Source: Spiroplasma gladiatoris (GTDB taxonomy: Bacteria; Bacillota_I; Bacilli_A; Mycoplasmatales; Mycoplasmataceae). Taken from it: DNA of 64,000 nt. The notes beneath the pieces were generated by a model. That model was not told the DNA's origin, made no database searches, and saw only the letters and a list, made by a program, of their open reading frames with translations. Position numbers and translations under genes: made by a program. This document shows, in pieces, positions 38,302 through 51,300 of the stretch (positions are counted from its first letter, which is position 1; each line of letters opens with the position of its first letter). Location: contig NZ_CP038013.1 in NCBI RefSeq assembly GCF_004379335.1, forward strand, positions 620,001 to 684,000. Direction: 5' to 3'.

Positions 38302-38989
38302 TTTGTCATTCCCCTTTTATTTCTAAATATGTTTTATATGGTTCTTTTGCTGTAGTAATTTCTCTTCCTACAACAATATAATTTGATTTTGATTTTCTAG
38401 CAAGTTCAACACTTGCTACTCTTTTTTGATCACTACTTTGAACTTTATTTCTTATTCCTGGTGTTAAACAAATAAAATCTTTAGAAATATTTGTTTTTAT
38501 TTTTTCTACTTCAAATACAGAACATACAACACCATCGATTTTATTTTGATTTGCTAGTTTAGCTAAATTCAACGCTGCTTGTTCAATAGATAGTTCAATT
38601 TTTAACTCATCATTTAATATTTTTTTATCAATTGAAGTCAAACAAGTTATAGCTAATATTTTTGTATCACTATTTAATTCTTTTTTTGCTTTATAAGCGT
38701 ACTCTAACATTTCACTTCCACCAGATGCATGAACTGTAATTATTTTAGGATTTAAAGCTAAAATATTTTTTGTAGCTTTATAAACTGTATTTGGAATATC
38801 ATGAAGTTTTAAATCTATAAAAACATCATGATTTTGTTTTTGAATTTTTTTAACAATACTTGGTCCATATTTATAAAATAATTCCATTCCGATTTTTACA
38901 AATAGTTTTTCTTTTTTAAAATTTTTTAAAAAGTTTTTTACTTCTTTATAGTTTGAAAAATCTAAAGCAATTATTGGTTTTGTTTGCAT
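38288..38989 (-). CDS. pyrF: Orotidine-5'-phosphate decarboxylase
   Basis: Last step of UMP synthesis, 233 aa. The catalytic Lys-Asp array is seen in DVFIDLKLHDIPNTVYKA; VHASGG and LTPGIR follow in order, and YIVVGREIT is the phosphate-binding end. TGA is read as Trp six codons before the true stop (KGEWQNAKN), so a standard-code reading would end the protein early at 38306. It begins 21 bp after carB. Confidence 0.95.
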
Positions 38990-39010
38990 ATTTTTTTTCC
39001 TGTTCTATTT

Positions 39011-42000
39011 TTATATTGTATTTAATGAAAAGTTTCTATATTCTAAAACTTCTAAGATAGCTTCAACTGTATCAAAAGAAGTAAACAATGGAGTTTGAGA
39101 TTCAATTGCAGTTCTTCTAATAATTAAATCATCTTGACTATAAAGTTTTGATTGATCTTTATTTTTTGTATTAATTACTATGTTTATTTCTTTTGATTTT
39201 AATAAAGTTATGATATTATTTTCAACTTTTTTTTCTTCAATTTTACTAACAACACTTACTTCCAAATTATTATCTTGAAATTTTTTAGCAGTTCCTTTTG
39301 TAGCATAAAGTTTAAATCCTAAGTTTTTAAATCTTTTTGCAAGTTCAAGTGCATTATCTTTATCATCACCAATTGTAAATAAAATATTTCCGTGTTGTGA
39401 TATTGATATTCCTGTTGCTTCAATTGCTTTATATAATGCTTTAAAATAATTTTTATCTCAACCCATTACTTCACCTGTTGATTTCATTTCTGGTCCTAAG
39501 TCAACATCAACTTCTTTTAGTTTTAAAAATGAAAACACTGGAGCTTTAATATAAATATTATTTAAAGGATTTTTATTTTTAATTTTTTCTTCTAAATCTT
39601 TTAAAGTTTTTTCAAACATTACACAAGTTGCTAAATTAACTAAATTAACATTTGTAATTTTACTCATAAACGGAACTGTACGACTAGATCTAGGGTTAAC
39701 TTCGATTACAAATAAATCATTATCTTTAATAATAAATTGAATATTAATAATTCCTACAACTTTTAATTCTAAAGCAATTTTTTTTGAAGTAGTTAGTATT
39801 TTTTCTTCCATTTCTTTTGACAGATATTGAGGAGGATAAACTGCCATAGAGTCTCCAGAGTGAACTCCTGCTTTTTCAATATGTTCCATAATTCCAGGAA
39901 TATAAACTTCTTTTCCATCACTAACTAAATCAATTTCATATTCTTTTCCTTGAATATATTTATCAATTAAAACTCCATTATTATTACTTTCATAAATTGC
40001 ATTATCTATATAAGAGTAAAACTCACTTTGGTTATTTACAATATGCATAGCTTGTCCTCCAAGCACATAACTTGGTCTTAACAAAATTGGATAACCAATT
40101 TTTTCTGCAATTTTTAAAGCACTTTCTTTATCAAAAACTGTTTTTCCCATTGGTTGAAGTATATCTAATTTTTTTAATAAGTTTTCAAATTTTTCTCTAC
40201 TTTCTGCTGCATCTAAACTTGCTAATGAAGTTCCTAAAATTTTTACATTTTTTTGGTCAAGTTGTTTTGCTAAATTAATTGCTGTTTGTCCTCCAAATTG
40301 TAAAATAACTCCAACAGGTTTTTCATTATTTATTACATTCATTACATCTTCAATTGTTAAAGGTTCAAAAAATAATTTATCTGAAATTGAAAAGTCAGTA
40401 GAAACAGTTTCTGGATTTGAATTAATTACAATCGCTTTATAACCATGTTCTTGAATTGCTTTTATACATTGTACTGTTGCATAATCAAATTCAATACCTT
40501 GTCCAATTCTAATTGGACCAGATCCAATCACTACAACTGCTTTACTATCAAATGCCATACTTTCATTTTCAATTTCATAGCTACTATAAAAATAAGGTGT
40601 ACTAGATTCAAACTCTCCTGAGCAAGTATCAATCATTTTAAAAACAGGTGTTATATTATTTTTTAATCTTAAATTATATATTTCCTCTTCTGTTTTATTT
40701 CAAAGTTTTGCAATAATATAATCTGAAAAACCTTTTTTCTTGGCTTCTAACAAATTTTCTAAATTATTTTGATTATTTTTAAGTTCATTTTCTAATTCAA
40801 TGATGTTTACTAATTTTTGTAAAAAGAATAAATCAATTTTAGTTATTTCATTAATTTTTTCTATTGAAGTATTTCTTTTTATTAATTCTGCTAAAATAAA
40901 TAATCGATTGTGATTTGGAATTGCAATAAGTTTTAATAATTCATTTGTATTAAAGTTTGTAAATTCATTTGACTCTAAATGATATTTTTTTATTTCTAAA
41001 GATCTTATTGCTTTTAAAAGTGCTTCTTCAATATTTCTACCAATAGCCATTACTTCTCCAGTTGATTTCATTTGTGAAGTTAATCTAAAATCAGCTTTTA
41101 AAAATTTATCAAATGGTCATCTAGGAATTTTTGCAACAACATAATCTAAGGTTGGTTCAAAAAAAGCATAAGTAGATTTAGTTACAGGATTAATTATTTC
41201 ATCAAGATTTAATCCAACTGAAATTTTTGCAGATATTTTTGCAATGGGATAACCTGTTGCTTTACTTGCTAAAGCAGAAGATCTACTTACTCTTGGATTA
41301 ACTTCAATTACATAATATTGAAATGAATTTGGATCTAAGGCAAATTGAATATTACATCCACCCTCAATTTTTAAAGCTTTAATTATTTTTAAAGAAGAAT
41401 TTCTTAACATTTGATTATCTTGGTCACTTAATGTTTGAGTTGGTGCAAAAACAATTGAGTCACCAGTATGAACTCCAACAGGATCAAAATTTTCCATGTT
41501 ACAAACTATAATTGTATTATCACTTGCATCTCTTACAACTTCATATTCTATTTCTTTAAAACCTAATAAACTTTTTTCTAATAAAACATTTTTTAAAGGA
41601 GATTCTTGAATACCTTGAAGAACAATTTTTTTAAGCTCTTCATCGTTATTACAAATTCCACCACCTCCTCCACCAAGTGTAAATGAAGGTCTAATAATTA
41701 AAGGATAACCAATTTCGTTTGCAACTTTTAAAGCTTCTTGATAAGAGTTAACAACTTTACTTGGTGCAACTGGTTCATTTAGTTCTAACATTAATTCTTT
41801 AAATAATTCTCTATCTTCTGCTTGTTTAATCGCTTCAAGTTTTGTTCCTAATACTTCAATATTTAACTTGTTTAGTATTCCAGTTTTTTCAATTTCAACA
41901 ACCAAGTTTAATGCAGTTTGTCCTCCAAGTGTAGGAAGTATTGCATCAGGATTTTCTTTTATAATAATTTTTTCAACAAATTCAACTGTTAAAGGTTCAA

Positions 42001-42196
42001 TATAAATTTTATGTGCAATTTGTTTTTCTGTCATAATTGTTGCTGGATTAGAATTAATCAAAACAACTTCAAATCCTTCTTCTTTTAACGACATACAAGC
42101 TTGTGTTCCTGAATAATCAAACTCTGCTGCTTGTCCAATAACAATTGGTCCAGACCCTATTACTAATATTTTTTTAATATCATTTCTTTTTGCCAT
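39011..42196 (-). CDS. carB: Carbamoyl-phosphate synthase, large subunit
   Basis: Makes carbamoyl phosphate from bicarbonate, ammonia (from CarA) and two ATP. The protein is 1061 aa, full length and unbroken. The two halves each show an ATP-grasp domain: [33 protein letters not shown] in the first, [20 protein letters not shown] and [14 protein letters not shown] in the second. The C-terminal allosteric region is shorter in motifs ([10 protein letters not shown]). TGA is read as Trp at 5 or more sites. It follows carA after 1 bp. Confidence 0.97.
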
Positions 42197-42197
42197 A

Positions 42198-43274
42198 TTA
42201 ATCTTGTGTTCCTTTCTTTACTATTTTTATAAAATTATCAAATAAATAGAATGAATCACTTGTACCAGGACATGAATCAGGATGAAACTGAACTGAGAAT
42301 GCATTTAAACTTTGATATTTTAATCCTTCAATATCATTGTCGTTTAAACTTCTGTGAGTAATGATTGCTTTTTTTAGATCAACTGTATTTTCATCAACAA
42401 CATATCCATGATTTTGAGAAGTTATACAAGATTTATTGTTTATTAAATCTTTCACAGGATGATTAATACCTCTATGCCCAAATTTCATTTTTTTAGTTTT
42501 AAAATCATTTGCTAAAGCTAATAGTTGGTGACCTAAACAAATTCCAAAAATTGGAACTTTTCCCATAATTTCTTTAATGACTTGTATTTGTTCTGTTAAA
42601 ACTTCAGGATCACCAGGACCATTACTTAATAAAACTCCATCAACATTCATTTCTAAAATCTCTTTTGAAGAAATATTATAAGGAGCAACGATTATATTAC
42701 AATTTCTTTTAAGTAATTCTTTTGTTATTGAAATTTTTAAACCATAATCAATTAATAAAATATTTCACTTTCCTCCATAAATATAATATTTATTTTTTGT
42801 TGAAACTTGTTCGACACTATTTGAAGGAATATTATAATCTTTTATTTTTTGTATATAAATTTGTAAATCTTTTTTGTTACAAACAATTGCAGCTTCCATA
42901 ACTCCATGTTGTCTTATTTTTTTTGTTAACATTCTTGTATCTATATCACAAATTCCTGTGATGTTTTTTAATTTTAAAAATTCATCTAATGAAAGATTAT
43001 TTCTAAAGTTAGATCCTTGTTTTGCGAATTCTTTTACAACAACTCCGTTACACTTTGGAGTTAAAGATTCATTATCTTCTAAATTGACTCCATAATTTCC
43101 AATTAATGGATATGTAAAAGTTATTATTTGATTATTAAAACTTTGATCTGTAATTGATTCTTGATAACCTGTCATAGCTGTTGAAAATACTAATTCTGCA
43201 ATTACATCATTATTAGCACCAAGTTGTTTTCCTTCTAAAATTGTATTATCAGATAATACTAATCATCTTTTCAT
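42198..43274 (-). CDS. carA: Carbamoyl-phosphate synthase, small (glutaminase) subunit
   Basis: Class I glutamine amidotransferase supplying ammonia to CarB, 358 aa. The nucleophile Cys is in [15 protein letters not shown], the His in [12 protein letters not shown]. The N-terminal domain has [12 protein letters not shown] and GNYGVNLED as expected. The start, ATG 43274, overlaps the 3' end of pyrC by 16 bp in another frame, with GAAGGAGAA as ribosome-binding site. Confidence 0.96.
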
Positions 43275-44530
43275 TTGACTTCTCCTTCAAAAATTGTTAA
43301 TAAGTTTTTTGCAAATAATTCTTTATTTAAAAATGGTGTGTTTTTTGATTTAGATTTTATATTTTCTTTGTTTAAAACGTAACTACTTTCTAAATCTCAT
43401 ACTACTAAGTTTGCAATATGATTTTCTTTTATCTCATTTTGATTTAACTGAAATATTTTGTTTGGATTAGTGTGCATTTTTTTTATAACTTCTTTTAAAG
43501 ATAAAATATTTTTTTTAACTAACTCTGTATAAATTAAATTAAAACTAAAATCCAATCCAATCATTCCAAAATTTGCTTTTTTAAAACTTATTTTTTTTTC
43601 ATCTCAATGATGAGGTGCGTGATCTGTTGCAATACAATCAATTGTTCCATCTTGTAATCCTTTAATTAAAGCTAGTCTATCTTTTTCTTTTCTAATTGGA
43701 GGATTAATTTTATACAAACCATTATCTTCTTTAAAATCATTTGATTGTAAAAATAAATGATTAGGTGTGACTTCACAAGTTATGTTTAAGTTTTTTTTAT
43801 ACTTTCTAATTAAATCAACAGATTTTTTTGTAGTTAAATGTCCTACATGATACTTACAATTAATTTTTTTTAAAAGTTTTATATCTCTTTTTAATTGATT
43901 AACTTCTGATTTTTGACTAAATCATTTTAATTTTTTTTCTTTTGCTAACAAACATTTATCGATGTACTTATTTTTTTTTATTTTTTCTGTTTCAAGATGA
44001 ATTGAAATTAATAAATCATATTTTTTTATTTGTTCTAAAACTTTTTTCATAGTTTTTTTATTTTGAATTCCATAACCATCATTAGAAAAATATTTTGCAC
44101 CCGCTAATGAAAGTTTTTCAAAATCAACTAACTCATTTGTATTTAAATTTTTTGTAACTGCACACATTTGTTTTATGTTTAAAAAACTTTTTTCTTTTAT
44201 TAATTTTTTTATATTTTCATAACTTTGTACATTATCTGGAACAGGATTTAAATTTGCCATTGCACAAAATGTTGTTACTCCACCTTTTAAAGCACTATTT
44301 GTAACACTAATTAAATCTTCTTTGTAATCATAACCAGGTTCTCTTGTGTGAACATGCACATCAATTAATCCTGGAGTTACAAAATTATTTTTTGCATCAT
44401 ACATTTCAAAACTATTATCATGTTTAATATTATTCTCAATTTTTATAATTTTTTTATTTTTTATTAAAATATCTTTTACAACTAAATTATCATTTTCAAA
44501 AAACTTTGCATTTTTAATTAATAAGCTCAT
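43259..44530 (-). CDS. pyrC: Dihydroorotase
   Basis: Closes carbamoyl aspartate to dihydroorotate, 423 aa, type I (PyrC of gram-positives). The metal ligands are in [16 protein letters not shown] (residues ~51-66) and TDHAPHHWDEK, with [10 protein letters not shown] between. The C-terminus ends EVKWKDD with a TGA Trp. The ATG overlaps the pyrB stop by 1 bp (TAATG). Confidence 0.95.
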
Positions 44531-45426
44531 TAAAATTTTTCCTTTAAGATTTCTTTTAAAATCGCCATACGCATATATAAACCATTATTCATTTGATCTA
44601 AAATTTTTGATTTTTGAGATTCTACTAAACATGATTCAATTTCAACATCTCGATTAACAGGACAAGGATGCATAATAATTGCTTTATCATTTAGTTGTTG
44701 ATATCTTTTTTGATTTAATCCATATTTATTTAAATAATCAATTTCAATTTTATCTTCTTGTGATTGTCTTTCGTTTTGAATTCTTAATAACATTAAGACA
44801 TCAATTTGTGAAATAATTTCATCAATATTTTTATACTCTCCATAAATTTGATACTCACTTTTATATCATTTTTTTGGACCAAAAAAGTATATTTTTGCAC
44901 CCAGTGATTTTAATATTTTCATATTTGAATGTGCTACTCTAGAATATTTTAAATCTCCTAAGATTGCAATTTTTAAGTTTTTAAAATTTTTAAAATTTTC
45001 ATAAATTGTCATTAAGTCTAACAAAGATTGAGTTGGATGTTCTCCTTCTCCATCTCCTCCATTAATAATTGAACAATTAATATTTTTACTTTCAATTAAT
45101 TTTTCATAATATTTTTTTTGTTGATGTCTAATTACTAAACAATCAACTTCTAAACAACTAAAAGTTAAAACCGTATCATATAAAGTTTCTCCTTTATTAA
45201 TTGAACTAGTTTGTGAATTAAAATTTATAACATCCATATTTAATTTTTTTTGAGCTATTTCAAAACTTTTATGAGTTCTTGTACTATCTTCAAAAAATAA
45301 ATTTGCAACAATTGTTTTTTGTTTAACTCCAATTATATTTTTTGTAGCTTTTAATTCTAAAGCGGTTTTAATTAAGTTCAAGATTTGTTCTTCATTTAAA
45401 TCACCAATTTGCAATAAATGTTTCAT
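44530..45426 (-). CDS. pyrB: Aspartate carbamoyltransferase, catalytic subunit
   Basis: Joins carbamoyl phosphate and aspartate, 298 aa. The carbamoyl-phosphate motif is [13 protein letters not shown] (residues ~44-56), the [16 protein letters not shown] segment and [11 protein letters not shown] near the C-terminus are typical of the unregulated Bacillus-type trimer. No pyrI regulatory subunit is present. It follows pyrD by 12 bp. Confidence 0.96.
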
Positions 45427-45438
45427 ATCTTCTCCTTG

Positions 45439-46389
45439 TTATTTAATTTTTTGACTTTCAATATATCACTGTCTAGTTTGTTTAACTTTTAAAATTATTT
45501 CTTCTACTGAATTGTAATTATATTTTTGTAAGTCTTTTTCTAGATTAATAACCATTTTATATGCAGCTAATGGATCTCACATTATTGCACTTCCTATTCC
45601 TACAGCACTTGCTCCAGCTAAAAGCATTTCAATAACATCATCAGTATTTGAAATTCCTCCCACTCCAATTATTGGTATATCGACTGCATTTGAAACTTGA
45701 TCAACAACTTTTAAAGCAACTGGTTTTAAAATTTTTCCACTCATTCCCCCGTATTGTCTTGGCAAGTTTGATTGACCAGAATTTAGATTTAAACTCATTC
45801 CCGAAGGAGAGTTTAATAATACAACTGCATCAATATTTTGTTCTTTACAAATTTTTGCAGTAGTAACAACATCAGCATTATTATTAGATATTTTTACAAA
45901 TAAAGGTTTTTTACATACATTTCTTATTGATTTTAGTAAATCACCAAAACCTTCTACATCAGATTCAAAAATAATACTTTTATTTTGTACATTTGGACAT
46001 GAAACATTTATTTCAATTGCACTGACACATTCAATTGGATTTAGCATTTCTACCATTCGTACATATTCTTCTTTTGATTCTCCTGCAATACTTACAATTG
46101 TTGGAACATTCATTTCTTCTATAAAAGGTATTTTCATTTCAATAAATCTTTTAATACCAACATTTTTTAATCCAACTGAATTAATATATCCGTTTTCAAT
46201 TTCAACTAATCTAGGACTTTGGTTTCCTTTTCTTGGATTAAATGTTACAGTTTTTGTTGTAATTGCTCCTAAAATATCTAAATCATGAAAAGTTTCTAAA
46301 TATTCTCCATGAACAAATGGTCCAGAAGCTATTGTTATAGGGTTTTTTAAGAATAATTGTGCTACTTTTGTTTTTAATTTTGTATCCAT
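45439..46389 (-). CDS. pyrD: Dihydroorotate dehydrogenase, class 1B-like
   Basis: FMN enzyme oxidising dihydroorotate to orotate, 316 aa. It shows LKNPITIASGPFVHGEYL, TKTVTFNPRKGNQSPR, catalytic Cys in INVSCPNV and PIIGVGGISNTDDVIEMLLAGASAVGIG. The sequence pattern fits class 1B (NAD-linked), which normally needs the iron-sulfur/FAD subunit PyrK. No pyrK is in this operon, so it is either elsewhere or replaced. First biosynthetic gene of the operon; ATG 46389 has GAAGGAGAA. Confidence 0.93.
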
Positions 46390-46424
46390 TTTTTTCTCCT
46401 TCTTATAAAAAAAGAACTAATTAA

Positions 46425-46742
46425 TTAGTGAATATAAAAGTTCAAATGTAAAACATAAAAATATGTATTACTTAAACATTTATTTACTAATAAATTAGTT
46501 CTTATATTATTTAAATTGTTGTTTTGTTGCTCAGAAGTATAATCAACTAATGATCGTATTCTTTTAAGATAAGTTCTATTTTTAAAGTTAATATCAAAAA
46601 TATCATTAGATTTTGCAAATAGTAACTTATAGCACTGATAAATACTATTTAAATATGCAAATTCAAGTTGATGAGAAATTAAAAAAGAATAATTGTTTGT
46701 AATTTTATTAGGATCTAAACCTTTTTTTATTATATTTCTCAT
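46425..46742 (-). CDS. Hypothetical protein, 105 aa, first gene before pyrD
   Basis: Small helical protein, starting MRNIIKKGLDPNKITNNYSF. The ATG at 46742 has GAGGAA seven bases upstream; a longer frame starting at 46772 has no ribosome-binding site. It lies between a structured RNA with terminator and pyrD (35 bp apart), so it is probably cotranscribed with the pyr genes. No family recognised; a regulatory role would be speculation. Confidence 0.6.
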   Translation of the reverse strand: MRNIIKKGLDPNKITNNYSFLISHQLEFAYLNSIYQCYKLLFAKSNDIFDINFKNRTYLKRIRSLVDYTSEQQNNNLNNIRTNLLVNKCLSNTYFYVLHLNFYIH

Positions 46743-46893
46743 AACAAATTCCTCAAAGCGAAAATATTTCATAACAAACTAGTTGTAAGTTATTATTTTC
46801 AAATAAGATAATAACTTATTATATTATCATTGTCAAACTTATTTTAAATTTAATTAAAATAAGTGTAGTTATACTAAATATATGATTTTTAAT

Positions 46894-46972
46894 AAAAAAA
46901 GAAGGTTTTTCCTTCCCTGCATAGATATGTCCGTACTATTATTACGGTTAAGCTTTGCTACAAACTTCTATG
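46894..46972 (-). ncRNA. Structured RNA ending in a terminator, upstream of the pyr operon
   Basis: On the minus strand a stem CATAGA/TCTATG (46967-46972 with 46920-46925) encloses two hairpins: AGC-AAA-GCT (46951-46959) and CCGTA..TACGG (46931-46947). Right after comes GAAGG-AAAAA-CCTTC and seven T (46894-46915), a clear intrinsic terminator. This is the layout of a three-way-junction aptamer plus terminator or of a small standalone RNA. I could not match it to purine, TPP, THF, preQ1 or glycine riboswitches. It stands between glyA and the pyr operon. Confidence 0.55.
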
Positions 46973-46976
46973 TCTT

Positions 46977-47009
46977 ACATAAAAATATTAACATTTTTTA
47001 TGTAAGAAT
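46977..47009 (-). terminator. Hairpin downstream of glyA
   Basis: Stem CTTACATAAAAA / TTTTTATGTAAG with a 9-nt loop, 17 bases after the glyA stop. It has no long T run of its own, so it may be a weak terminator or a 3'-end stabiliser. Confidence 0.5.
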
Positions 47010-47025
47010 TAAATAAGTTTGATTT

Positions 47026-48255
47026 TTAGTATTTAATATTTTCATAAATAGGAAATTTATCACATAAATTTTTAACTTCGTTTTTTAATACTTCTAAATC
47101 TTTATTTTGATTTAAAGCATCAACAATTATACGACCTACTTCTTTAAACTCATTTTCTTTAAACCCTCTTGTAGTCATTGCTGCACTTCCAACTCTTAAC
47201 CCTGAAGTATTAACTGATGATTCAGTATCAAAAGGTAGTAATTCTTTATTACATACAATTCCAATTGACTCTAAAATTGCTTCTGCTTGTTTTCCTGTAA
47301 TATTAAATTTTGATTTAACTTCAAAATTAATTAAATGATTATCTGTACCATTAGTTAATACAAAAATGTCATTTTCTATTAAAACTTCACATAAAGCTTT
47401 AGCATTTTTAATAACTTGATTTGCATAATCTACAAAACTTTGATCGCTTGCTTCAATTAAAGCTTGAGTTTTTCCTGCAATTAAATGTTCTAAAGGTCCT
47501 CCTTGAGTTCCAGGAAATACTGCACTATCAACTTTTTTAGCATATTTTGCTTTACACAAAATCATTCCCCCTCTTGCACCTCTTAAAGTTTTATGTGTTG
47601 TTGTTGTAACAACATCTGCTACTAAACAAGGGTTTGGATGTGCTTTTGCTGCAACTAATCCTGCAATATGAGCCATATCTACCATTAAATATGCTCCTAC
47701 TTCATCTGCAATTTTTCTAAATTTAACAAAATCTATTTCTCTAGAATAAGCACTTGCTCCAGCTAAGATTAAGTTGGGTTTAAATTCTAATGCTTTTTTT
47801 CTAACTTCTTCAAAATCAATATAATAAGTATCTTTATTTACTCCATAAAATTCAAAATTATATATTTCTCCTGAAAAATTTAGTTCAAATCCATGAGTTA
47901 AATGTCCTCCAGCTTTTAAATCCATTGCTAAAACTTTATCATTAGGTTTTAAAAATGCTTTATAAGCTGCTGCATTTGCTTGACTACCAGAATGAGGTTG
48001 AATATTGACATGTTCTGCTTCAAATAGTTTTTTTGCAGTTTCAATTCCTAAAGTTTCAACTTGATCTACAAATTTACATCCTCCATAATATCTTCTGTTA
48101 GGATAACCTTCTGCGTATTTATTTGTAAAAATTGATCCATTTGCAATTAATACTGCTTCAGATACATAATTTTCACTAGCAATTAATTCAATGTGGTTTT
48201 GTTGACGATTTAATTCATCGTTTAAAGATTGTTTGATAATTTCATTTAGTTTCAT
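47026..48255 (-). CDS. glyA: Serine hydroxymethyltransferase
   Basis: PLP enzyme interconverting serine and glycine and feeding one-carbon units to folate, 409 aa, standard length. Seen are [39 protein letters not shown] and the PLP lysine in [15 protein letters not shown]. No internal TGA is needed, one of few long genes here like that. ATG 48255 has AGGAGT upstream. It lies between the CRISPR array end and the structured RNA. Confidence 0.97.
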   Translation of the reverse strand: MKLNEIIKQSLNDELNRQQNHIELIASENYVSEAVLIANGSIFTNKYAEGYPNRRYYGGCKFVDQVETLGIETAKKLFEAEHVNIQPHSGSQANAAAYKAFLKPNDKVLAMDLKAGGHLTHGFELNFSGEIYNFEFYGVNKDTYYIDFEEVRKKALEFKPNLILAGASAYSREIDFVKFRKIADEVGAYLMVDMAHIAGLVAAKAHPNPCLVADVVTTTTHKTLRGARGGMILCKAKYAKKVDSAVFPGTQGGPLEHLIAGKTQALIEASDQSFVDYANQVIKNAKALCEVLIENDIFVLTNGTDNHLINFEVKSKFNITGKQAEAILESIGIVCNKELLPFDTESSVNTSGLRVGSAAMTTRGFKENEFKEVGRIIVDALNQNKDLEVLKNEVKNLCDKFPIYENIKY

Positions 48256-48359
48256 CTATTACTCCTATTACTATATAAAAATATTAACATATAAATAAAA
48301 TAACTTATATTTGAAAATATTTTAAGTATATTTTGCTGTTTATTTTTTATTGAAACTTT

Positions 48360-51300
48360 GTTCTACTACTACATAATTTTACAGGGTACCATAACAGATG
48401 GAAGTTATGCAACAAGAACACTTACGTTCTACTACTACATAATTTTACAGGGTACCATAACTACCACCTCTTTTAGAAAATATGCCAAGTTGTTCTACTA
48501 CTACATAATTTTACAGGGTACCATAACTCTTCCCTTGTTTCTGATTAACAGATCTATTGTTCTACTACTACATAATTTTACAGGAAACCATAACTACGGA
48601 TTTGTTCCATTTGTCAACCATTAAGTTCTACTACTACATAATTTTATAGGGTACCATAACAAGGAGAAATATATGTTTAAAGCTTTATTAGTTCTACTAC
48701 TACATAATTTTACAGGGTACCATAACCACTTTTAATAAATTCTTCTTTTTGATTTTGTTCTACTACTACATAATTTTACAGGGTACCATAACTAGAAGAA
48801 TTAGACAAACAAGATGCTATTAGTTCTACTACTACATAATTTTACAGGGTACCATAACTTGTAAACTTGCATTTTTATATAGTCATTAGTTCTACTACTA
48901 CATAATTTTACAGGGTACCATAACAATGAGCTACGTCAAGATGGTGGACAAATGGTTCTACTACTACATAATTTTACAGGGTACCATAACAACGAATATA
49001 TTGCTAGTTTGATATTTGTTGTTCTACTACTACATAATTTTACAGGGTACCATAACTAATGAAAGATTGTGATTTATGTATAGAATGTTCTACTACTACA
49101 TAATTTTACAGGGTACCATAACCATCCTTCTTAGTTCTTTCTAGTTTTTTGAGTTCTACTACTACATAATTTTACAGGGTACCATAACATGGGTCACAAT
49201 GAAAAGTTATGAGTGTTTGTTCTACTACTACATAATTTTACAGGGTACCATAACTCTGTAAGTTACTTGCCTTACATTTATATAGTTCTACTACTACATA
49301 ATTTTACAGGGTACCATAACATGGATATGTTTAAAACCAATTCTGTTGATGTTCTACTACTACATAATTTTACAGGGTACCATAACTAGTTTGCATTTCA
49401 TTGTTGTCTCATTGTGGTTCTACTACTACATAATTTTACAGGGTACCATAACAATTTCTTTGTTAAATGCCTTTCATCTAAAGTTCTACTACTACATAAT
49501 TTTACAGGGTACCATAACAACCTTTTTCAAATTTTCGATCTAGTCAAAGTTCTACTACTACATAATTTTACAGGGTACCATAACTCTGCAAGGAGTGAGT
49601 GACAATATTTTTATGTTCTACTACTACATAATTTTACAGGGTACCATAACTCTTGTTTTCAATTAAAATTTTTATTAATAGTTCTACTACTACATAATTT
49701 TACAGGGTACCATAACAATAAGTGGTGAAACTTATATTGATTTTTTGTTCTACTACTACATAATTTTACAGGGTACCATAACATGAAGATAGATTTAGAA
49801 AAAGATTTACAAGTTCTACTACTACATAATTTTACAGGGTACCATAACGCACTTGGAATATCGTTAATGTCAATTGTTGTTCTACTACTACATAATTTTA
49901 CAGGGTACCATAACCTGTTGTGATTAAATTAAATGTATATACTTGTTCTACTACTACATAATTTTACAGGGTACCATAACTATTAAAAGAGTGAACATTC
50001 ATTTTTTTAATGTTCTACTACTACATAATTTTACAGGGTACCATAACCTGTTTCTTTATTTTCTATTGATATTAATAGTTCTACTACTACATAATTTTAC
50101 AGGGTACCATAACAATAAGTGGTGAAACTTATATTGATTTTTTGTTCTACTACTACATAATTTTACAGGGTACCATAACTAGCCTTTTGTTCTTCAAATT
50201 CTTTTCAATGTTCTACTACTACATAATTTTACAGGGTACCATAACTACACAAACTTTAAGATTAACCCATTTGTAGTTCTACTACTACATAATTTTACAG
50301 GGTACCATAACGAAGGAGCAATTTTAAGAATTGACGGAGAAGTTCTACTACTACATAATTTTACAGGGTACCATAACTATAACTTATATTAAAAACAACA
50401 TTTTTTAGTTCTACTACTACATAATTTTACAGGGTACCATAACCCTCATTCGCTTCTTCTCAACTATCTTCGTGTTCTACTACTACATAATTTTACAGGG
50501 TACCATAACTTAATTTATATCTAATTTTAAACATTTTTAGTTCTACTACTACATAATTTTACAGGGTACCATAACAACACCTTGAGTTTTAATATAAGGT
50601 ATATTGTTCTACTACTACATAATTTTACAGGGTACCATAACGTTGATTTAGCAGATAAATTAAAAGATTTTGTTCTACTACTACATAATTTTACAGGGTA
50701 CCATAACTCTGTAAAGTACTTGCCTTACATATATATAGTTCTACTACTACATAATTTTACAGGGTACCATAACGCAAACGAGTTGGACAATGAAGTAAAG
50801 ATAGTTCTACTACTACATAATTTTACAGGGTACCATAACTCACTAGAAATATTGTAATCAATTCCTTCGGTTCTACTACTACATAATTTTACAGGGTACC
50901 ATAACTATCAAATATAATTTTTCTTCCTATGAACCGTTCTACTACTACATAATTTTACAGGGTACCATAACACTACAATTATGTTGTTTTACATAAAACT
51001 TGTTCTACTACTACATAATTTTACAGGGTACCATAACTCATTAATGTTTAACCTTTTTACTCTCTTTTGTTCTACTACTACATAATTTTACAGGGTACCA
51101 TAACAAAGGCTTACTAATGTTTAAGGTATCTAACGTTCTACTACTACATAATTTTACAGGGTACCATAACTAAGAAATCAAATGGTTGCAAAGTCAATCG
51201 GTTCTACTACTACATAATTTTACAGGGTACCATAACAATAAACTCATTTGAAAACAAATTTGTCTTGTTCTACTACTACATAATTTTACAGGGTACCATA

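Noticed and set aside
46743-46772. Start of the 105-aa gene at 46772
   Set aside because: No Shine-Dalgarno sequence there, whereas the ATG at 46742 has GAGGAA at proper distance.
46894-46972. Purine, THF or TPP riboswitch
   Set aside because: A three-way junction is present, but none of the conserved loop or junction sequences of those classes can be found.
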